From NCBI RefSeq assembly GCF_900176465.1, contig NZ_FWXR01000009.1, positions 88,023 to 152,022 on the forward strand: a stretch of DNA of 64,000 nt, in the 5' to 3' direction. The DNA comes from Fulvimarina manganoxydans (lineage in GTDB: Bacteria; Pseudomonadota; Alphaproteobacteria; Rhizobiales; Rhizobiaceae). The notes under the pieces are model-generated. The model saw only the letters and a list, made by a program, of their open reading frames with translations. It made no database searches and was not told the DNA's origin. This document shows positions 1-8,885 of this stretch, in pieces (position 1 is the stretch's first letter; each line of letters opens with the position of its first letter). Made by a program: the position numbers and the translations under genes.

Positions 1-815
1 ACATCGAGATCGCCGACACCGGCAATCCGCTGGGCGGCATGGACATTCCCGGCATGCCGGGCGCTAATATCGGTGTTCTCAACCTGTCGGAAATGTTCGG
101 CAAGGCGATGAACCGCACCAAGCAGCGCCGCACGACGGTTCGCGATTCCTACGAGCTTCTGATCGGCGAAGAGTCCGACAAGCTGCTCGACCAGGAACAA
201 GTGACCCGCGAGGCGATCGAGGCCGTCCAGAACAACGGCATCGTCTTTCTCGATGAGATCGATAAGGTCGCCAACAAGGACGGCCATTCGGCCGGCGTCT
301 CCCGCGAGGGTGTTCAGCGCGATCTCCTGCCGCTCGTCGAAGGAACGACGGTGGCGACGAAACATGGCCCGGTGAAGACCGACCATATCCTGTTCATCGC
401 CTCGGGCGCCTTTCATGTGTCCAAGCCGTCCGACCTCTTGCCGGAGCTTCAAGGCCGCCTGCCGATCCGGGTCGAATTGCGCGCTTTGACCCGCGAGGAT
501 TTCCGCCGGATTCTCACCGAGACCGAGGCCTCGCTGATCAAGCAATATGTGGCGTTGATGGCGACCGAGAACGTGACCCTCGACATCACCGACGACGCGA
601 TTGATGCGCTCGCCGACACCGCCGTCAAGCTGAACGGCTCGGTGGAGAACATTGGTGCCCGCCGGCTCCAGACCGTGATGGAGCGCGTCCTCGACGACAT
701 CTCCTTCCACGCGCCGGACAAGGGCGGCGAGACCTATAAGATCGACGCCGACTACGTCCATAAGGCGCTGGACGGCATTGCGGGGGACACCGACCTGTCG
801 CGCTTCATCCTTTAA
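1..815 (+). CDS. hslU: HslU, ATPase subunit of the HslVU protease (3' part, cut by window edge)
   Basis: AAA+ unfoldase that feeds substrates to the HslV peptidase in the cytoplasm. The reading frame is already open at base 3, so the N-terminal part, including Walker A, lies outside the window. Visible are the end of the I-domain, the Walker B stretch [10 protein letters not shown], a sensor region ([10 protein letters not shown]) and the C-terminal sensor-2 region ([18 protein letters not shown]). The protein ends DTDLSRFIL, as HslU proteins do. Stop is TAA at 813-815. Its partner hslV is not next to it on the downstream side but about 59.5 kb away at 60333. Upstream context cannot be seen. 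Confidence 0.96.
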   Translation, partial: IEIADTGNPLGGMDIPGMPGANIGVLNLSEMFGKAMNRTKQRRTTVRDSYELLIGEESDKLLDQEQVTREAIEAVQNNGIVFLDEIDKVANKDGHSAGVSREGVQRDLLPLVEGTTVATKHGPVKTDHILFIASGAFHVSKPSDLLPELQGRLPIRVELRALTREDFRRILTETEASLIKQYVALMATENVTLDITDDAIDALADTAVKLNGSVENIGARRLQTVMERVLDDISFHAPDKGGETYKIDADYVHKALDGIAGDTDLSRFIL

Positions 816-817
816 GA

Positions 818-862
818 GCGCCGGGCGAAAAAGTGGATACCGGTTTTTCGACAACCCGGCGC
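818..862. repeat. Rhizobial-type palindromic intergenic repeat
   Basis: A nested inverted repeat starts three bases after the hslU stop. The outer arms are GCGCCGGG (818-825) and CCCGGCGC (855-862); the inner arms are CGAAAAA (826-832) and TTTTTCG (844-850), around the core GTGGATACCG. From memory, small repeats with an AGTGG..ACCGG core flanked by A- and T-runs are frequent between genes of Hyphomicrobiales. I see only this copy in the window. It may act as an RNA hairpin at the end of the hslU message. Confidence 0.6.
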
Positions 863-880
863 GGTATTGGAGAGGGACAG

Positions 881-914
881 AGCGTCGGGCGATCCTGATT
901 GATCGCCCGACGCT
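881..914 (+). other. Perfect 14-bp inverted repeat downstream of hslU
   Basis: AGCGTCGGGCGATC (881-894) and its exact reverse complement (901-914) are separated by the six-base loop CTGATT. No T-run follows, so it is not a standard intrinsic terminator. It could be an mRNA-stabilising hairpin or an extra stop signal ahead of the terminator at 956-996. Confidence 0.55.
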
Positions 915-955
915 CGAAGAGGCGACCCGAAGCGAGACAACTTGCCGATCCGCAG

Positions 956-996
956 GGCCCATCCGCGCGACATCGCGTCCGGATGGGCCTTTTCTT
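956..996 (+). terminator. Intrinsic terminator after hslU
   Basis: The stem GGCCCATCCG (956-965) pairs with CGGATGGGCC (980-989). An inner CGCGA/TCGCG pair lies in the loop, and TTTTCTT follows directly. It ends the hslU transcript, and it also argues against any start for the next gene upstream of about 1000. Confidence 0.8.
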
Positions 997-1144
997 CCCT
1001 CACCCTGTCTCCCGATCCGCGCGACTTTGCGCCATAGTCGCCGCAAAGAATGAGGCATCGGACGAAGGCGGGATCGGGCGATTGAGCGAGGCGAGCGCGA
1101 TCGGGAGCGTTGTAAATGCGAAAGCCGCGCAGGCTTTCGCGGGC

Positions 1145-2914
1145 ATGCCGAAGCGGCCCGCCGGCAGCCGGCGCCAGATCGATCGCGGTTTCTGGTTCGT
1201 CCGGCTTGTCGTCGCCCTGACGATCCTCGCCCTCGCCGCCATCCTGGTGCCGTTCGCCGGGCGATGGGCCGCCGACGATGCACGCGCCTTTCTCGTGCGC
1301 TCGGCGGTCGAGACCCTCAATGTCCAGGCCGAAACCCTTAACGGCATTCTCGACAAATATCGGTTGCTGCCACCTCTCCTTGCCCGAATGGGCGAGATCG
1401 AAGCGCTCTATGCAACGGAAACGCCCACCGATCCGCACATCGCCCGACAACAGGCCGAACTCATCGCTGGCTTGTCAGGAGCGCTGGACGTTGCGCTGGT
1501 CCAGCCGGATGGCCGGCTGATCGCTTCGGCGCGCGGCCGGATCGCCGATCCGAAGGGCCAGATCGCCGAAGCGCTCAAAGCCTCGGCTCAAGGGCGGCTC
1601 GGCCGCGAAAGCCTCGTCCTTGGCGACGGACAGCGCGCTTATGCCTTCGTCTTCGCCCTCAAACGCGGCCCGGAGCTTCTCGGCCATATCGCGATCCTGG
1701 TCGGCTTCGAGAACGTCGAATCGACCTGGGCGCTGTCGACCAATCCGATCTATCTGTCCGACACGGCGGGCCGTGTCTTCCTGTCGAACCGGGCCGATTG
1801 GCGGCTCGCGGATGCAAGCACCCTTCCGCCCGGCGGCCCCGCTCTTTCGCCAAATGGCGAGACGATCCCCTATATCGATATCGAGCGGCATCTGCCGCTT
1901 CTCGACTGGCGCCTGCATGTCCTGGCCGATGAGCGGCCGGCCCAGGCGGCGGCGACCGCCGGCCGCCTGATCGCGGCGCTCGCCCTACTCGTCGTTGCCG
2001 TCGGTCTCGCGGTTCTTCTCAGACGCCGCGAGCAGGCGATCCTGCGCGAACGACGCGATCGGGCGATTGCGCTCAAGTTGGAGCGCATCGTGCGCGACCG
2101 CACCCGCGCCTTGAGCTTGGCCAATCGAAGCCTCGAAGCGGAAATCGTCGAGCGGCGCGCGACCGAGAACAAGTTGCGCAAGACCCAGTCCGAGCTCGTC
2201 CATGCCGCCAAGCTCGCCGGTCTCGGACAGATGGCCGCCGCGCTCGGCCACGAGTTCAACCAGCCGCTCGCCGCGATCCGGACCTATGCCGACAATGCCG
2301 ATCGGTTTCTCGCCCGTGAGCGCCCCGACATGGTGTCGAAGAATCTCGGCTCGATCGCCAAGATGACCGATCGCATGGCCGAATTGTCGAAGACGCTTCT
2401 CGCCTTCGCGCGAAAGCCCGGCACCAGCGTCGGACAAGTGGCGCTCGGCCCGGTCATGGACGAGGCGATGATCCTCGTCCGGCCACGCCTGAAGAAAGCC
2501 GGCATGTCGCTTTCCATCGATCCGGCCATTCGCGACGTCGAGGTCATGGGCGGGCGGGTTCGCCTCTCCCAAGTCTTCGTCAATCTCCTCAACAATGCCG
2601 TCGACGCCAATGCTGGCCGGAACGAGGGCCATATCGCCATCCGGCTCGGCGGGCGTGAACCGCAGGACGGCGAGATCACGATCACAGTCGAAGACGACGG
2701 CCCCGGCATTCCGCCCGATATCGCGCGCACCATCTTCGAGCCCTTCGTGACCACCAAGGCGAGCGGCGAAGGAATCGGCATCGGATTGTCCATCGTCTCC
2801 AACATTCTCGCCGATTTCGGCGGCGCCATCCGGCTGGACGAGACGCGCCCGGGATGCACGCGATTTGCCATTTTCCTCGTCAGGTCCGATAGGGCTTCGA
2901 TCGCTGCCGAATGA
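1145..2914 (+). CDS. dctB: DctB-like sensor histidine kinase
   Basis: Membrane sensor kinase, likely sensing C4-dicarboxylates and phosphorylating the adjacent DctD. From the ATG at 1145 it has 589 residues: one membrane segment (VVALTILALAAILVP), a periplasmic sensing region with a dCache-like look, a second membrane segment (LIAALALLVVAVGLAVLL), a coiled linker, the H-box with phosphoacceptor His369 (LGHEFNQPLAAIRTYADNA), the N-box NLLNNAVDAN and ATP-lid glycine motifs (DDGPGIP, GEGIGIGLSIV). The frame is open back to 899, but a terminator lies at 956-996, so upstream starts are unlikely. TTG 1082 is an alternative. The dctD start follows 16 bases after the stop. The dct assignment rests on the neighbouring DctPQM genes; other substrates are possible. 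Confidence 0.88.
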   Translation: MPKRPAGSRRQIDRGFWFVRLVVALTILALAAILVPFAGRWAADDARAFLVRSAVETLNVQAETLNGILDKYRLLPPLLARMGEIEALYATETPTDPHIARQQAELIAGLSGALDVALVQPDGRLIASARGRIADPKGQIAEALKASAQGRLGRESLVLGDGQRAYAFVFALKRGPELLGHIAILVGFENVESTWALSTNPIYLSDTAGRVFLSNRADWRLADASTLPPGGPALSPNGETIPYIDIERHLPLLDWRLHVLADERPAQAAATAGRLIAALALLVVAVGLAVLLRRREQAILRERRDRAIALKLERIVRDRTRALSLANRSLEAEIVERRATENKLRKTQSELVHAAKLAGLGQMAAALGHEFNQPLAAIRTYADNADRFLARERPDMVSKNLGSIAKMTDRMAELSKTLLAFARKPGTSVGQVALGPVMDEAMILVRPRLKKAGMSLSIDPAIRDVEVMGGRVRLSQVFVNLLNNAVDANAGRNEGHIAIRLGGREPQDGEITITVEDDGPGIPPDIARTIFEPFVTTKASGEGIGIGLSIVSNILADFGGAIRLDETRPGCTRFAIFLVRSDRASIAAE

Positions 2915-2930
2915 CCAGGAAAGGCGCCCG

Positions 2931-4289
2931 ATGACCGATGCCGGACAACCGGTCGTCCATCTCGTCGACGATGACGACGATCTTCGCGATGCCCTCGCCC
3001 AAGGTCTGGAGCTGGAAGGCCTGCCGGTGCGCGTCCATTCCGACGGCGCCTCGCTTCTCTCGCAGATCCGTCATGATGCTTACGCCGTCGCCGTCAGCGA
3101 CATCCGGATGCCAGGGATCGACGGGCTCGACCTGTTGCGCCAGGCACTAGCTATCGACCCCACCCTCCCCGTCATTCTGATCACCGGCCATGGCGACGTG
3201 CAGATGGCGGTCGATGCCATGCGCATCGGCGCCTATGACTTCATCGAGAAGCCCTTCCCCGTCTCGCGCCTCTATACGGTGGTGGAGCGGGCGCTGGAAA
3301 AGCGCCGGCTGGTTCTCGAAAACCGCATTCTTCGATCGACGCTCGATGGCGGCGACGAAATGGCTCTGCGCCTTGTCGGGCGTTCGCTGGGTATCAAGCG
3401 TCTGCGCGAACAGGTCGGCGCGCTCGCCGATACCGATGTGGACGTGCTCGTCTTTGGCGAGACGGGAACCGGCAAGGAGGTCGTCGCGCGCGCGCTCCAC
3501 GATTTCGGCGGCCGGGCCAAGGGCAATTTCGTCGCCATCAACTGCGCGGCCTTGCCCGCCGACATCATCGAATCCGAATTGTTCGGCCATGAGCCCGGTG
3601 CGTTTACGGGCGCAGCCAAACAACGGATCGGCAAGCTCGAGCACGCATCCGGCGGAACCATCTTTCTCGACGAGATCGAATCCATGCCGCTCGATCTTCA
3701 GGCCAAACTCCTGCGCGCGATCGAGACGCGATCCATCGAGCGCCTCGGCTCCAACAAGCCGATCCCGCTGGATGTCCGTTTCGTCGCCGCGACCAAGACC
3801 GATCTCGAAGACGCCGAATCCCGCTTTCGGCCTGACCTCTATTATCGCCTGAGCGTCGTCACCCTGGACATTCCGCCTTTGCGCGAGAGGCGAGAGGATA
3901 TCCCGATCCTCTTCTTTCATCTGGCGCGCGAGGCCCGGGCCCGCTTTCGGCGCGAAATTCCGACGGTCGATCATCGGCTCGAGCTTCAGCTGACCGCCCA
4001 TGATTGGCCGGGCAATGTCCGTGAGCTGCGCAATTACGCCGATCGTTTCGTGCTTGGCATGTGGCATGGCTTTACGCAGGAGACGGGCGGGTTTCAGGCC
4101 GATCTACCCGTCACCGGCTCTCTGGCCGATCGTCTGGCGATCTTCGAAAAGACGATCATCGAGGGGGAGCTTGCCCGCAATGGCGGCGCGCTGCGCCCGA
4201 CCTATGAGACGCTACAGATTTCCCGCAAAGGCCTCTACGACAAGATGAAGCGATTGGGGATCGAAAGCCGCGAAGCGCCGGAGGATTGA
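2931..4289 (+). CDS. dctD: DctD-like sigma-54-dependent response regulator
   Basis: NtrC-family activator of 452 residues. The receiver domain carries acidic residues 13-17 and phosphoacceptor Asp57 (VSDIRMPG). The AAA+ domain has Walker A at 176-183 (GETGTGKE), the sigma-54 contact loop GAFTGA at 223-228 and Walker B GGTIFLDEIE. A Fis-type helix-turn-helix at the C-terminus (LQISRKGLYDKMKRLGI) binds DNA. The start at ATG 2931 is set by AGGAAAGG at 2917-2924. When phosphorylated by the upstream kinase it should activate the -24/-12 promoter at 4618, in front of dctP. The intact GAFTGA loop fits that role. Confidence 0.93.
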   Translation: MTDAGQPVVHLVDDDDDLRDALAQGLELEGLPVRVHSDGASLLSQIRHDAYAVAVSDIRMPGIDGLDLLRQALAIDPTLPVILITGHGDVQMAVDAMRIGAYDFIEKPFPVSRLYTVVERALEKRRLVLENRILRSTLDGGDEMALRLVGRSLGIKRLREQVGALADTDVDVLVFGETGTGKEVVARALHDFGGRAKGNFVAINCAALPADIIESELFGHEPGAFTGAAKQRIGKLEHASGGTIFLDEIESMPLDLQAKLLRAIETRSIERLGSNKPIPLDVRFVAATKTDLEDAESRFRPDLYYRLSVVTLDIPPLRERREDIPILFFHLAREARARFRREIPTVDHRLELQLTAHDWPGNVRELRNYADRFVLGMWHGFTQETGGFQADLPVTGSLADRLAIFEKTIIEGELARNGGALRPTYETLQISRKGLYDKMKRLGIESREAPED

Positions 4290-4381
4290 GACCGATACGG
4301 GGACCGCATGAGGCGAGCCGAGTTCGTGCGCTCATAAGCAGGAGATGGGAACGCGCCAATCTCTGATTAGCCGCGTTGAAA

Positions 4382-4412
4382 GCTACCCATAGCAACAACC
4401 AAGATGGGTAGC
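4382..4412. promoter_or_regulatory. Candidate DctD enhancer site (inverted repeat)
   Basis: GCTACCCAT (4382-4390) and ATGGGTAGC (4404-4412) form a perfect 9-bp inverted repeat with a 13-base spacer. It lies about 210-240 bases upstream of the -24 element. That position and the dyad symmetry suit an upstream activator site for DctD. A hairpin at the end of the dctD message is the alternative; no T-run follows it. Confidence 0.4.
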
Positions 4413-4617
4413 GCGCGACACATCACATAAAGGGTGAGCGTTGAATGGGAAGCTAACGCGCTGCCCGAGAAACGGTTCCGCCTGCTGCGATCTTTTTTGT
4501 ACTCTCACCCGTAATATTATCAAGCCATTGACGCACATACGATTTTTTTGCGAGCGCCCGATCTGACTTCCTCCACGCGGCAAGACGGCATCGGCATTTT
4601 TGGCCCGCCCCCCGTTC

Positions 4618-4634
4618 TTGGCACGCCGCTTGCA
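4618..4634 (+). promoter_or_regulatory. Sigma-54 (-24/-12) promoter of dctPQM
   Basis: TTGGCACGCCGCTTGCA matches the RpoN consensus TGGCAC-N5-TTGC at every conserved position with correct spacing (GG at 4620-4621, GC at 4632-4633). Transcription should begin near 4645. It lies downstream of a sigma-54 activator gene and upstream of a TRAP transporter operon. Confidence 0.92.
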
Positions 4635-4825
4635 GAACGCTGATCATCGCGGCGACGGGAGGCGCCGTTCGGGTTCGATCGGATCTGATCTTTCGGGAGA
4701 CAGGGTCCATTCGATCGAGACCGGCTCGTCCCTCCGCCGTGACGATACGCATCGCGCCCGATCCGTGGCCGATGCCCTTGATTTCAAAGGCGGACGCGCA
4801 TGTCCGCCGCGGAGGAGTCCAACCC

Positions 4826-5839
4826 ATGAAGTCCATTCTTCTCGCTGCTGCATCGGCTCTTGCCCTCGGCCTCGCCGCGACCGGCGCGAACGCTCAGACC
4901 GATCCTTGCGACGACGGCGAAATCGTCATCAAATTCAGCCATGTCGTGGCAGCCACCGGCCATCCGAAGGGCGATGCAGCCACGCGATTTGCCGACCGCG
5001 TCAATGACGAGATGAACGGCAAGGCCTGCATGCAGGTCTTCGCGAACTCGACTCTCTTCGACGACGACAAGGTGATGGAAGCTCTGCTTCTGGGCGATGT
5101 GCAGCTTGCCGCACCGTCCCTGTCGAAATTCGAGGCCTATACCCTCAAATATCGCCTGTTCGATCTGCCCTTCCTTTTCGAAAACCTCGATGCGGTCGAC
5201 CGTTTCACGACCTCCGATACCGCCAAGGGCATGCTGACGATCATGGAAGACGTCGGCTATACCGGCCTTGGATATTGGTCGTCGGGCCTCAAGCAGTTCT
5301 CGGCCGACAAGCCGCTGCTCGTTCCTTCCGACGCCAATGGTCTGAAATTCCGCATCCAGACCTCCGATGTCGCTGAGGCGATGATCGAGGCCATGGGCGG
5401 CTCGGCCCAGAAGCTCGCCTTCAAGGAGGTCTATGGCGCGCTGCAGACCGGCGTCGTCGACGGTCAGGAGAACACCTGGTCCAATATCTACACCCAAAAG
5501 TTCTTCGAGGTTCAGGACGGCATCACCGAGACGAATCACCAGCTTCTCGCCTATCTCCTCGTGACCTCCACCGAATGGCTGAACGGCCTTGAGCCGGATG
5601 TCCGCGATCAGTTCGTCAAGATCGCCGACGAGGTCACGCAGGAAGCCAATGCGGCCGTCGCCGAGACGGAAATGAAGAACCGCCAGAACATCATCGATGC
5701 CGGCGGCACCGTGCGCGAGCTCTCTGCCGAGCAGCGTCAGCAATGGGTCGACACGATGAAGCCGGTCTGGGCCGAGTTCACCGACGATATCGGTCAGGAT
5801 CTGATCGACGCAGCGGTCGCCTCGAACTCCTCGAACTGA
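4826..5839 (+). CDS. dctP: TRAP transporter solute-binding protein DctP
   Basis: Periplasmic binding protein, 337 residues, that captures a carboxylate (probably a C4-dicarboxylate) for the DctQM membrane pair. A Sec signal peptide MKSILLAAASALALGLAATG ends near ANA-QTD. DctP-family hallmarks follow: an early IKFSHVVAATGHPKG strand-loop, FRIQTSDVAEAMIEAMGG with the arginine that usually salt-bridges the substrate carboxylate, and VVDGQENTWSNIYTQKFFEVQ. The ribosome site GGAGGAG (4811-4817) selects ATG 4826 over the longer open frame from 4739. First gene of dctPQM behind the sigma-54 promoter. Confidence 0.93.
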   Translation: MKSILLAAASALALGLAATGANAQTDPCDDGEIVIKFSHVVAATGHPKGDAATRFADRVNDEMNGKACMQVFANSTLFDDDKVMEALLLGDVQLAAPSLSKFEAYTLKYRLFDLPFLFENLDAVDRFTTSDTAKGMLTIMEDVGYTGLGYWSSGLKQFSADKPLLVPSDANGLKFRIQTSDVAEAMIEAMGGSAQKLAFKEVYGALQTGVVDGQENTWSNIYTQKFFEVQDGITETNHQLLAYLLVTSTEWLNGLEPDVRDQFVKIADEVTQEANAAVAETEMKNRQNIIDAGGTVRELSAEQRQQWVDTMKPVWAEFTDDIGQDLIDAAVASNSSN

Positions 5840-5988
5840 GCGTCACGGGCGCGGTGAGACCGCGCCTTGCGGCCCGGCCGAGATGAGGTCCGGGCCGCAC
5901 CCAGTTTTTCCGCTGTTCACAACGTCATTTCAGTCGAGACGCCGGCGGCTCGAACGCTTGGCTCGCGTCCGAGGGAGGTTTTTGCGTC

Positions 5989-6669
5989 ATGGCCGGCATC
6001 TGGCCCTATCTGGCGATCCTTGCGCTGATCGCCCTTCTGTTCCTCTGGGAGCGCCGATCGCCCGAGGCCGTCACGCGCTTCGAGGAGAACGCGCTCGCCC
6101 TGCTCCTCGCCACGATCACGCTCGTCTCCTTCGTCCAGGTGATCGCCCGCTACGGCTTCAACACCGGTTGGTCGGGGGCTCTAGAATTCACGCGCATCCT
6201 GTTTGCCTGGATCATCCTGTTCGGCATGAGCTATGGCCTGAAGACGGGCCTCCATCTCGGCGTCGACGCGGCGATCCGCGCCTTTCCCAAGCCGCTTTTC
6301 CGTTTCGCCGCGCTGTTCGGCGCCGGCGCGACGCTGCTCTACGCGCTGATCCTCCTCAATGCCGACTGGCTTCGCATCTTCGGCGCCGATTCCTCCGGCG
6401 GCGCGGTCTTCTACTGGCAGCGCTTCTTCCAGATCGGCATCGGCCTTGATGATCTTCGCTATCCCGAATGGATGCAGGAGACCTTCGGGCTCCAGGAGCG
6501 CGTCCAGCGCTGGATCGCCTATCTGATCCTCCCCATCGGTCTCGCCCTTCTCGGTTTCCGCGCGCTCCAGGCGATCGTCGAGATCGCGACGGGCAAGCGC
6601 GAACTCATCATCGCCGGACACGAGGCTGAAGACCTCGTCGCCGAGAACAAAGATATTCTGAAGGACTGA
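5989..6669 (+). CDS. dctQ: TRAP transporter small permease DctQ
   Basis: Small integral membrane subunit, 226 residues, with four or so hydrophobic helices (residues about 4-19, 36-56, 66-82, 100-122, 170-190). Its size fits the C4-dicarboxylate DctQ type rather than the shorter sialic-acid type. The conserved region SGALEFTRILFAWIILFGMSYGLKTGLHLGVD is typical of the family. Start ATG 5989 follows GAGGGAGG at 5971-5978. A 149-base gap separates it from dctP, and dctM follows after five bases. Confidence 0.9.
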   Translation: MAGIWPYLAILALIALLFLWERRSPEAVTRFEENALALLLATITLVSFVQVIARYGFNTGWSGALEFTRILFAWIILFGMSYGLKTGLHLGVDAAIRAFPKPLFRFAALFGAGATLLYALILLNADWLRIFGADSSGGAVFYWQRFFQIGIGLDDLRYPEWMQETFGLQERVQRWIAYLILPIGLALLGFRALQAIVEIATGKRELIIAGHEAEDLVAENKDILKD

Positions 6670-6674
6670 CCCCA

Positions 6675-8342
6675 ATGGAATCGACCGTCCTTCTCGTCCT
6701 CGTTCTCCTTTTCCTCTTCATGGGCGTGCCGGTCGCGATTTCGCTCGGCCTGCCCGCCCTTATCGTCGTCGCCTTCTTCTCCTCGGACTCCATGTCCTCG
6801 GTGGCGATCCAGCTCTTCACGGCGGCGCAGAACTACACGCTCCTCGCCATCCCCTTCTTCATCCTGGCCTCGGCCTTCATGTCGACGGGCGGCGTCGCCA
6901 AGCGGCTCATCAACTTCGCCATCGCGGCGGTCGGCCATTTCCGCGGTGGCCTTGCCATGGCCTCGGTGCTCGCCTGCATGCTCTTTGCGGCGCTGTCGGG
7001 CTCCTCGCCGGCAACCGTCGTCGCGATCGGCACCATCGCCATCGCCGGCATGCAGAAGGTGGGCTATTCGAAAGAGTTCTCGGCCGGCATCATCGCCAAT
7101 GCCGGCACGCTCGGCATCCTGATCCCGCCCTCGATCGTCATGGTCGTCTATTCGGCGGCGACCGACGTCTCGGTTGGGCGCATGTTCCTGGCCGGCGTCA
7201 TCCCCGGCCTTCTCGCCGGCCTGATGCTGATGGGCGCGATCTATATCGTCGCGCGCTACAAGAACCTGCCGGCGGAAGAGTGGAAGGGATTCGGCGAGAT
7301 CCTGTCCCACGGCAAGACCGCAGGTTGGGGCCTGTTCCTGATCGTCATCATTCTCGGCGGCATCTATGGCGGCGTTTTCACGCCGACCGAGGCGGCGGCA
7401 GTCGCCGCGATCTACTCTTTCCTCATCGCCGTCTTCGTCTATCGCGACATGGGACCGCTCAAGGGTGAGCCCTGGGTCTTGGAGAGCGACGGCGCGCGCG
7501 CCCGGATCGGCTTCAACGCCATCACCTATGGCCTCTCCTTCCTCGTCGTCGCCCTCATCATGGTCTTCTTCGCGACCGCCGGACCGGACGGCTCGACCCT
7601 GTCCTTCGGCGAGCGCATGGTGCTTTGCGGCATTCCGGCTCTTCTCGTCATGATCGCCTATGCGGTCTGGCGCTCGAAGGGCCTGATCGTGGCAGGCGCC
7701 AACGGCGGCACAATCACGGCCGGTGGTGGCTTCGGCTCCCTGCCAGGCACGCTCGCCGCGGGCCTGCCGATCTTCGGGCGCAACTTCAAGCTCATCGGCA
7801 CCAAATTCGTCCCCGGCTGCTTCCATCCCGAGACGAAGAAGGTGTTGGTCGACGCCTCGAAGACGACCGTCATGCTGATGTTCATCATCGTGAACGCGCT
7901 GCTTTTCGCCCACACGCTGACGGCCGAACGCATCCCCGATGCGATCACCGCCCTGATGCTGGATTACGGCTTCAACTGGTTCACCTTCCTCATCGCCGTG
8001 AACATCCTTCTGCTCATCGGCGGCCAGTTCATGGAGCCCTCGGGCCTCCTCCTCATCGTCGCGCCGGTGGTCTTCCCCATCGCGATGGAGCTCGGCGTCG
8101 ATCCGGTCCATCTCGGCATCATCATGGTGGTGAATATGGAGATCGGCATGATCACCCCGCCGATCGGCCTCAACCTCTTCGTCACATCCGGCATCACGGG
8201 CATGAGCCTCGTGAGGGTGGTTAAGGCGGCCATGCCCTTTGTCGGCGTGCTCTTCGTCTTCCTCATCCTCGTCACCTATGTCCCGGCGCTGTCCACCTGG
8301 TTGCCCTACAGCCTGATGGGGCCGGAACTGATGGTGCGGTAA
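6675..8342 (+). CDS. dctM: TRAP transporter large permease DctM, with an internal insertion
   Basis: Transport subunit of the TRAP system, exchanging substrate with Na+ or H+ across the inner membrane. At 555 residues it is about 120-130 longer than the usual DctM of roughly 430. Normal DctM motifs occur on both sides (LGILIPPSIVMVVYSAATDVSVGRMF; GIFTP-type GGVFTPTEAAAVAAIYSFLIAVFVY; LVDASKTTVMLMFIIVNALLF; MITPPIGLNLFV). Between residues about 258 and 391 lies extra sequence with two hydrophobic stretches and a glycine-rich segment (GANGGTITAGGGFG). The frame is uninterrupted, so the gene looks functional. Last gene of the operon; a terminator follows. Confidence 0.92.
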   Translation: MESTVLLVLVLLFLFMGVPVAISLGLPALIVVAFFSSDSMSSVAIQLFTAAQNYTLLAIPFFILASAFMSTGGVAKRLINFAIAAVGHFRGGLAMASVLACMLFAALSGSSPATVVAIGTIAIAGMQKVGYSKEFSAGIIANAGTLGILIPPSIVMVVYSAATDVSVGRMFLAGVIPGLLAGLMLMGAIYIVARYKNLPAEEWKGFGEILSHGKTAGWGLFLIVIILGGIYGGVFTPTEAAAVAAIYSFLIAVFVYRDMGPLKGEPWVLESDGARARIGFNAITYGLSFLVVALIMVFFATAGPDGSTLSFGERMVLCGIPALLVMIAYAVWRSKGLIVAGANGGTITAGGGFGSLPGTLAAGLPIFGRNFKLIGTKFVPGCFHPETKKVLVDASKTTVMLMFIIVNALLFAHTLTAERIPDAITALMLDYGFNWFTFLIAVNILLLIGGQFMEPSGLLLIVAPVVFPIAMELGVDPVHLGIIMVVNMEIGMITPPIGLNLFVTSGITGMSLVRVVKAAMPFVGVLFVFLILVTYVPALSTWLPYSLMGPELMVR

Positions 8343-8372
8343 CGATCCGGCACTCTGCCAAGGAACGAAAAA

Positions 8373-8406
8373 GGCCCGGCGCAGCCATCCAGCGCCGGGC
8401 CTTTTT
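8373..8406. terminator. Bidirectional terminator between dctM and the cupin gene
   Basis: The stem GGCCCGGCGC (8373-8382)/GCGCCGGGCC (8392-8401) is flanked by AAAAA on the left and TTTTT on the right. It can end dctPQM transcripts from the left and the cupin transcript from the right. Confidence 0.9.
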
Positions 8407-8431
8407 GTCATGAATGACGGGCTGAGACCGA

Positions 8432-8779
8432 TCAGGTCTTGATGACGTAATGCTTGCGGGTCGGCTCGACGACCTTCCAGCGGCCCTTGAAGCCGGGCCG
8501 AATGACGAAGCTGTCGCCGGCGACGAGCTTCATCGGCTCGCCGCCTTCTTCGGTCAGGACCGAGACACCGTCGAGAATGTGGAAGAACTCCCATTCGCTA
8601 TAGTCGACGTCCCATTCGCCCACCGAGGCTTCCCAGATCCCGGCATAAAGGCCGTTGCCGTCATCTTCGAGATTCCAGGTCTTGAAGCCCGGCCGGCCGC
8701 TTCGAACCTTCTCCTTGGGCGGCGTGCCCGTCTCCACGGCCACGCCTTCTTTCGCGATGCGCAGAACTGTCTCGCTCAT
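8432..8779 (-). CDS. Small cupin-domain protein (DUF861/Cupin_3 type)
   Basis: A single-domain cytoplasmic cupin of 115 residues. The core is GLYAGIWEASVGEWDVDYSEWEFFHILDGVSVLTEEGG followed by LVAGDSFVIRPGFKGRWKVVEPTRKHYVI, the pattern of the EutQ/ureidoglycine-aminohydrolase-like group. The usual HxH metal ligands of the first cupin motif are not obvious, so metal binding is doubtful. A good ribosome site (AGGAGGGTGAG) precedes the ATG. It is monocistronic with the shared terminator downstream. Substrate unknown. Confidence 0.75.
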   Translation of the reverse strand: MSETVLRIAKEGVAVETGTPPKEKVRSGRPGFKTWNLEDDGNGLYAGIWEASVGEWDVDYSEWEFFHILDGVSVLTEEGGEPMKLVAGDSFVIRPGFKGRWKVVEPTRKHYVIKT

Positions 8780-8885
8780 GGCTCACCCTCCTGTCGGTCG
8801 AGGTTCCCTCGGGTCGGCGCCATATGAGGATGACGAGCCGAGACCACCAGTGGTGCAGCGCAAAAAATGCCGCATCTTCCAGCGA

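Larger units (their letters stand above)
4290..4825. other. Regulatory region between dctD and dctP
   Basis: No gene is seen in these 536 bases. They are more AT-rich than the flanks (runs such as TTTTTTG near 4492 and 4545). They hold an inverted repeat at 4382-4412, a GGGTGAG/CTCACCC pair at 4432/4504, and the sigma-54 promoter at 4618-4634. The leader from the promoter to the dctP start is about 180 bases. Confidence 0.7.

Noticed and set aside
899..1144. Upstream extension of the DctB-like kinase
   Set aside because: It contains the hslU terminator, and the added sequence has no membrane or sensor features.
6519..8594. 691-codon minus-strand frame over dctM
   Set aside because: Composition is Asp/Glu/Arg/His-rich nonsense antisense to a clear permease gene and runs through a terminator.
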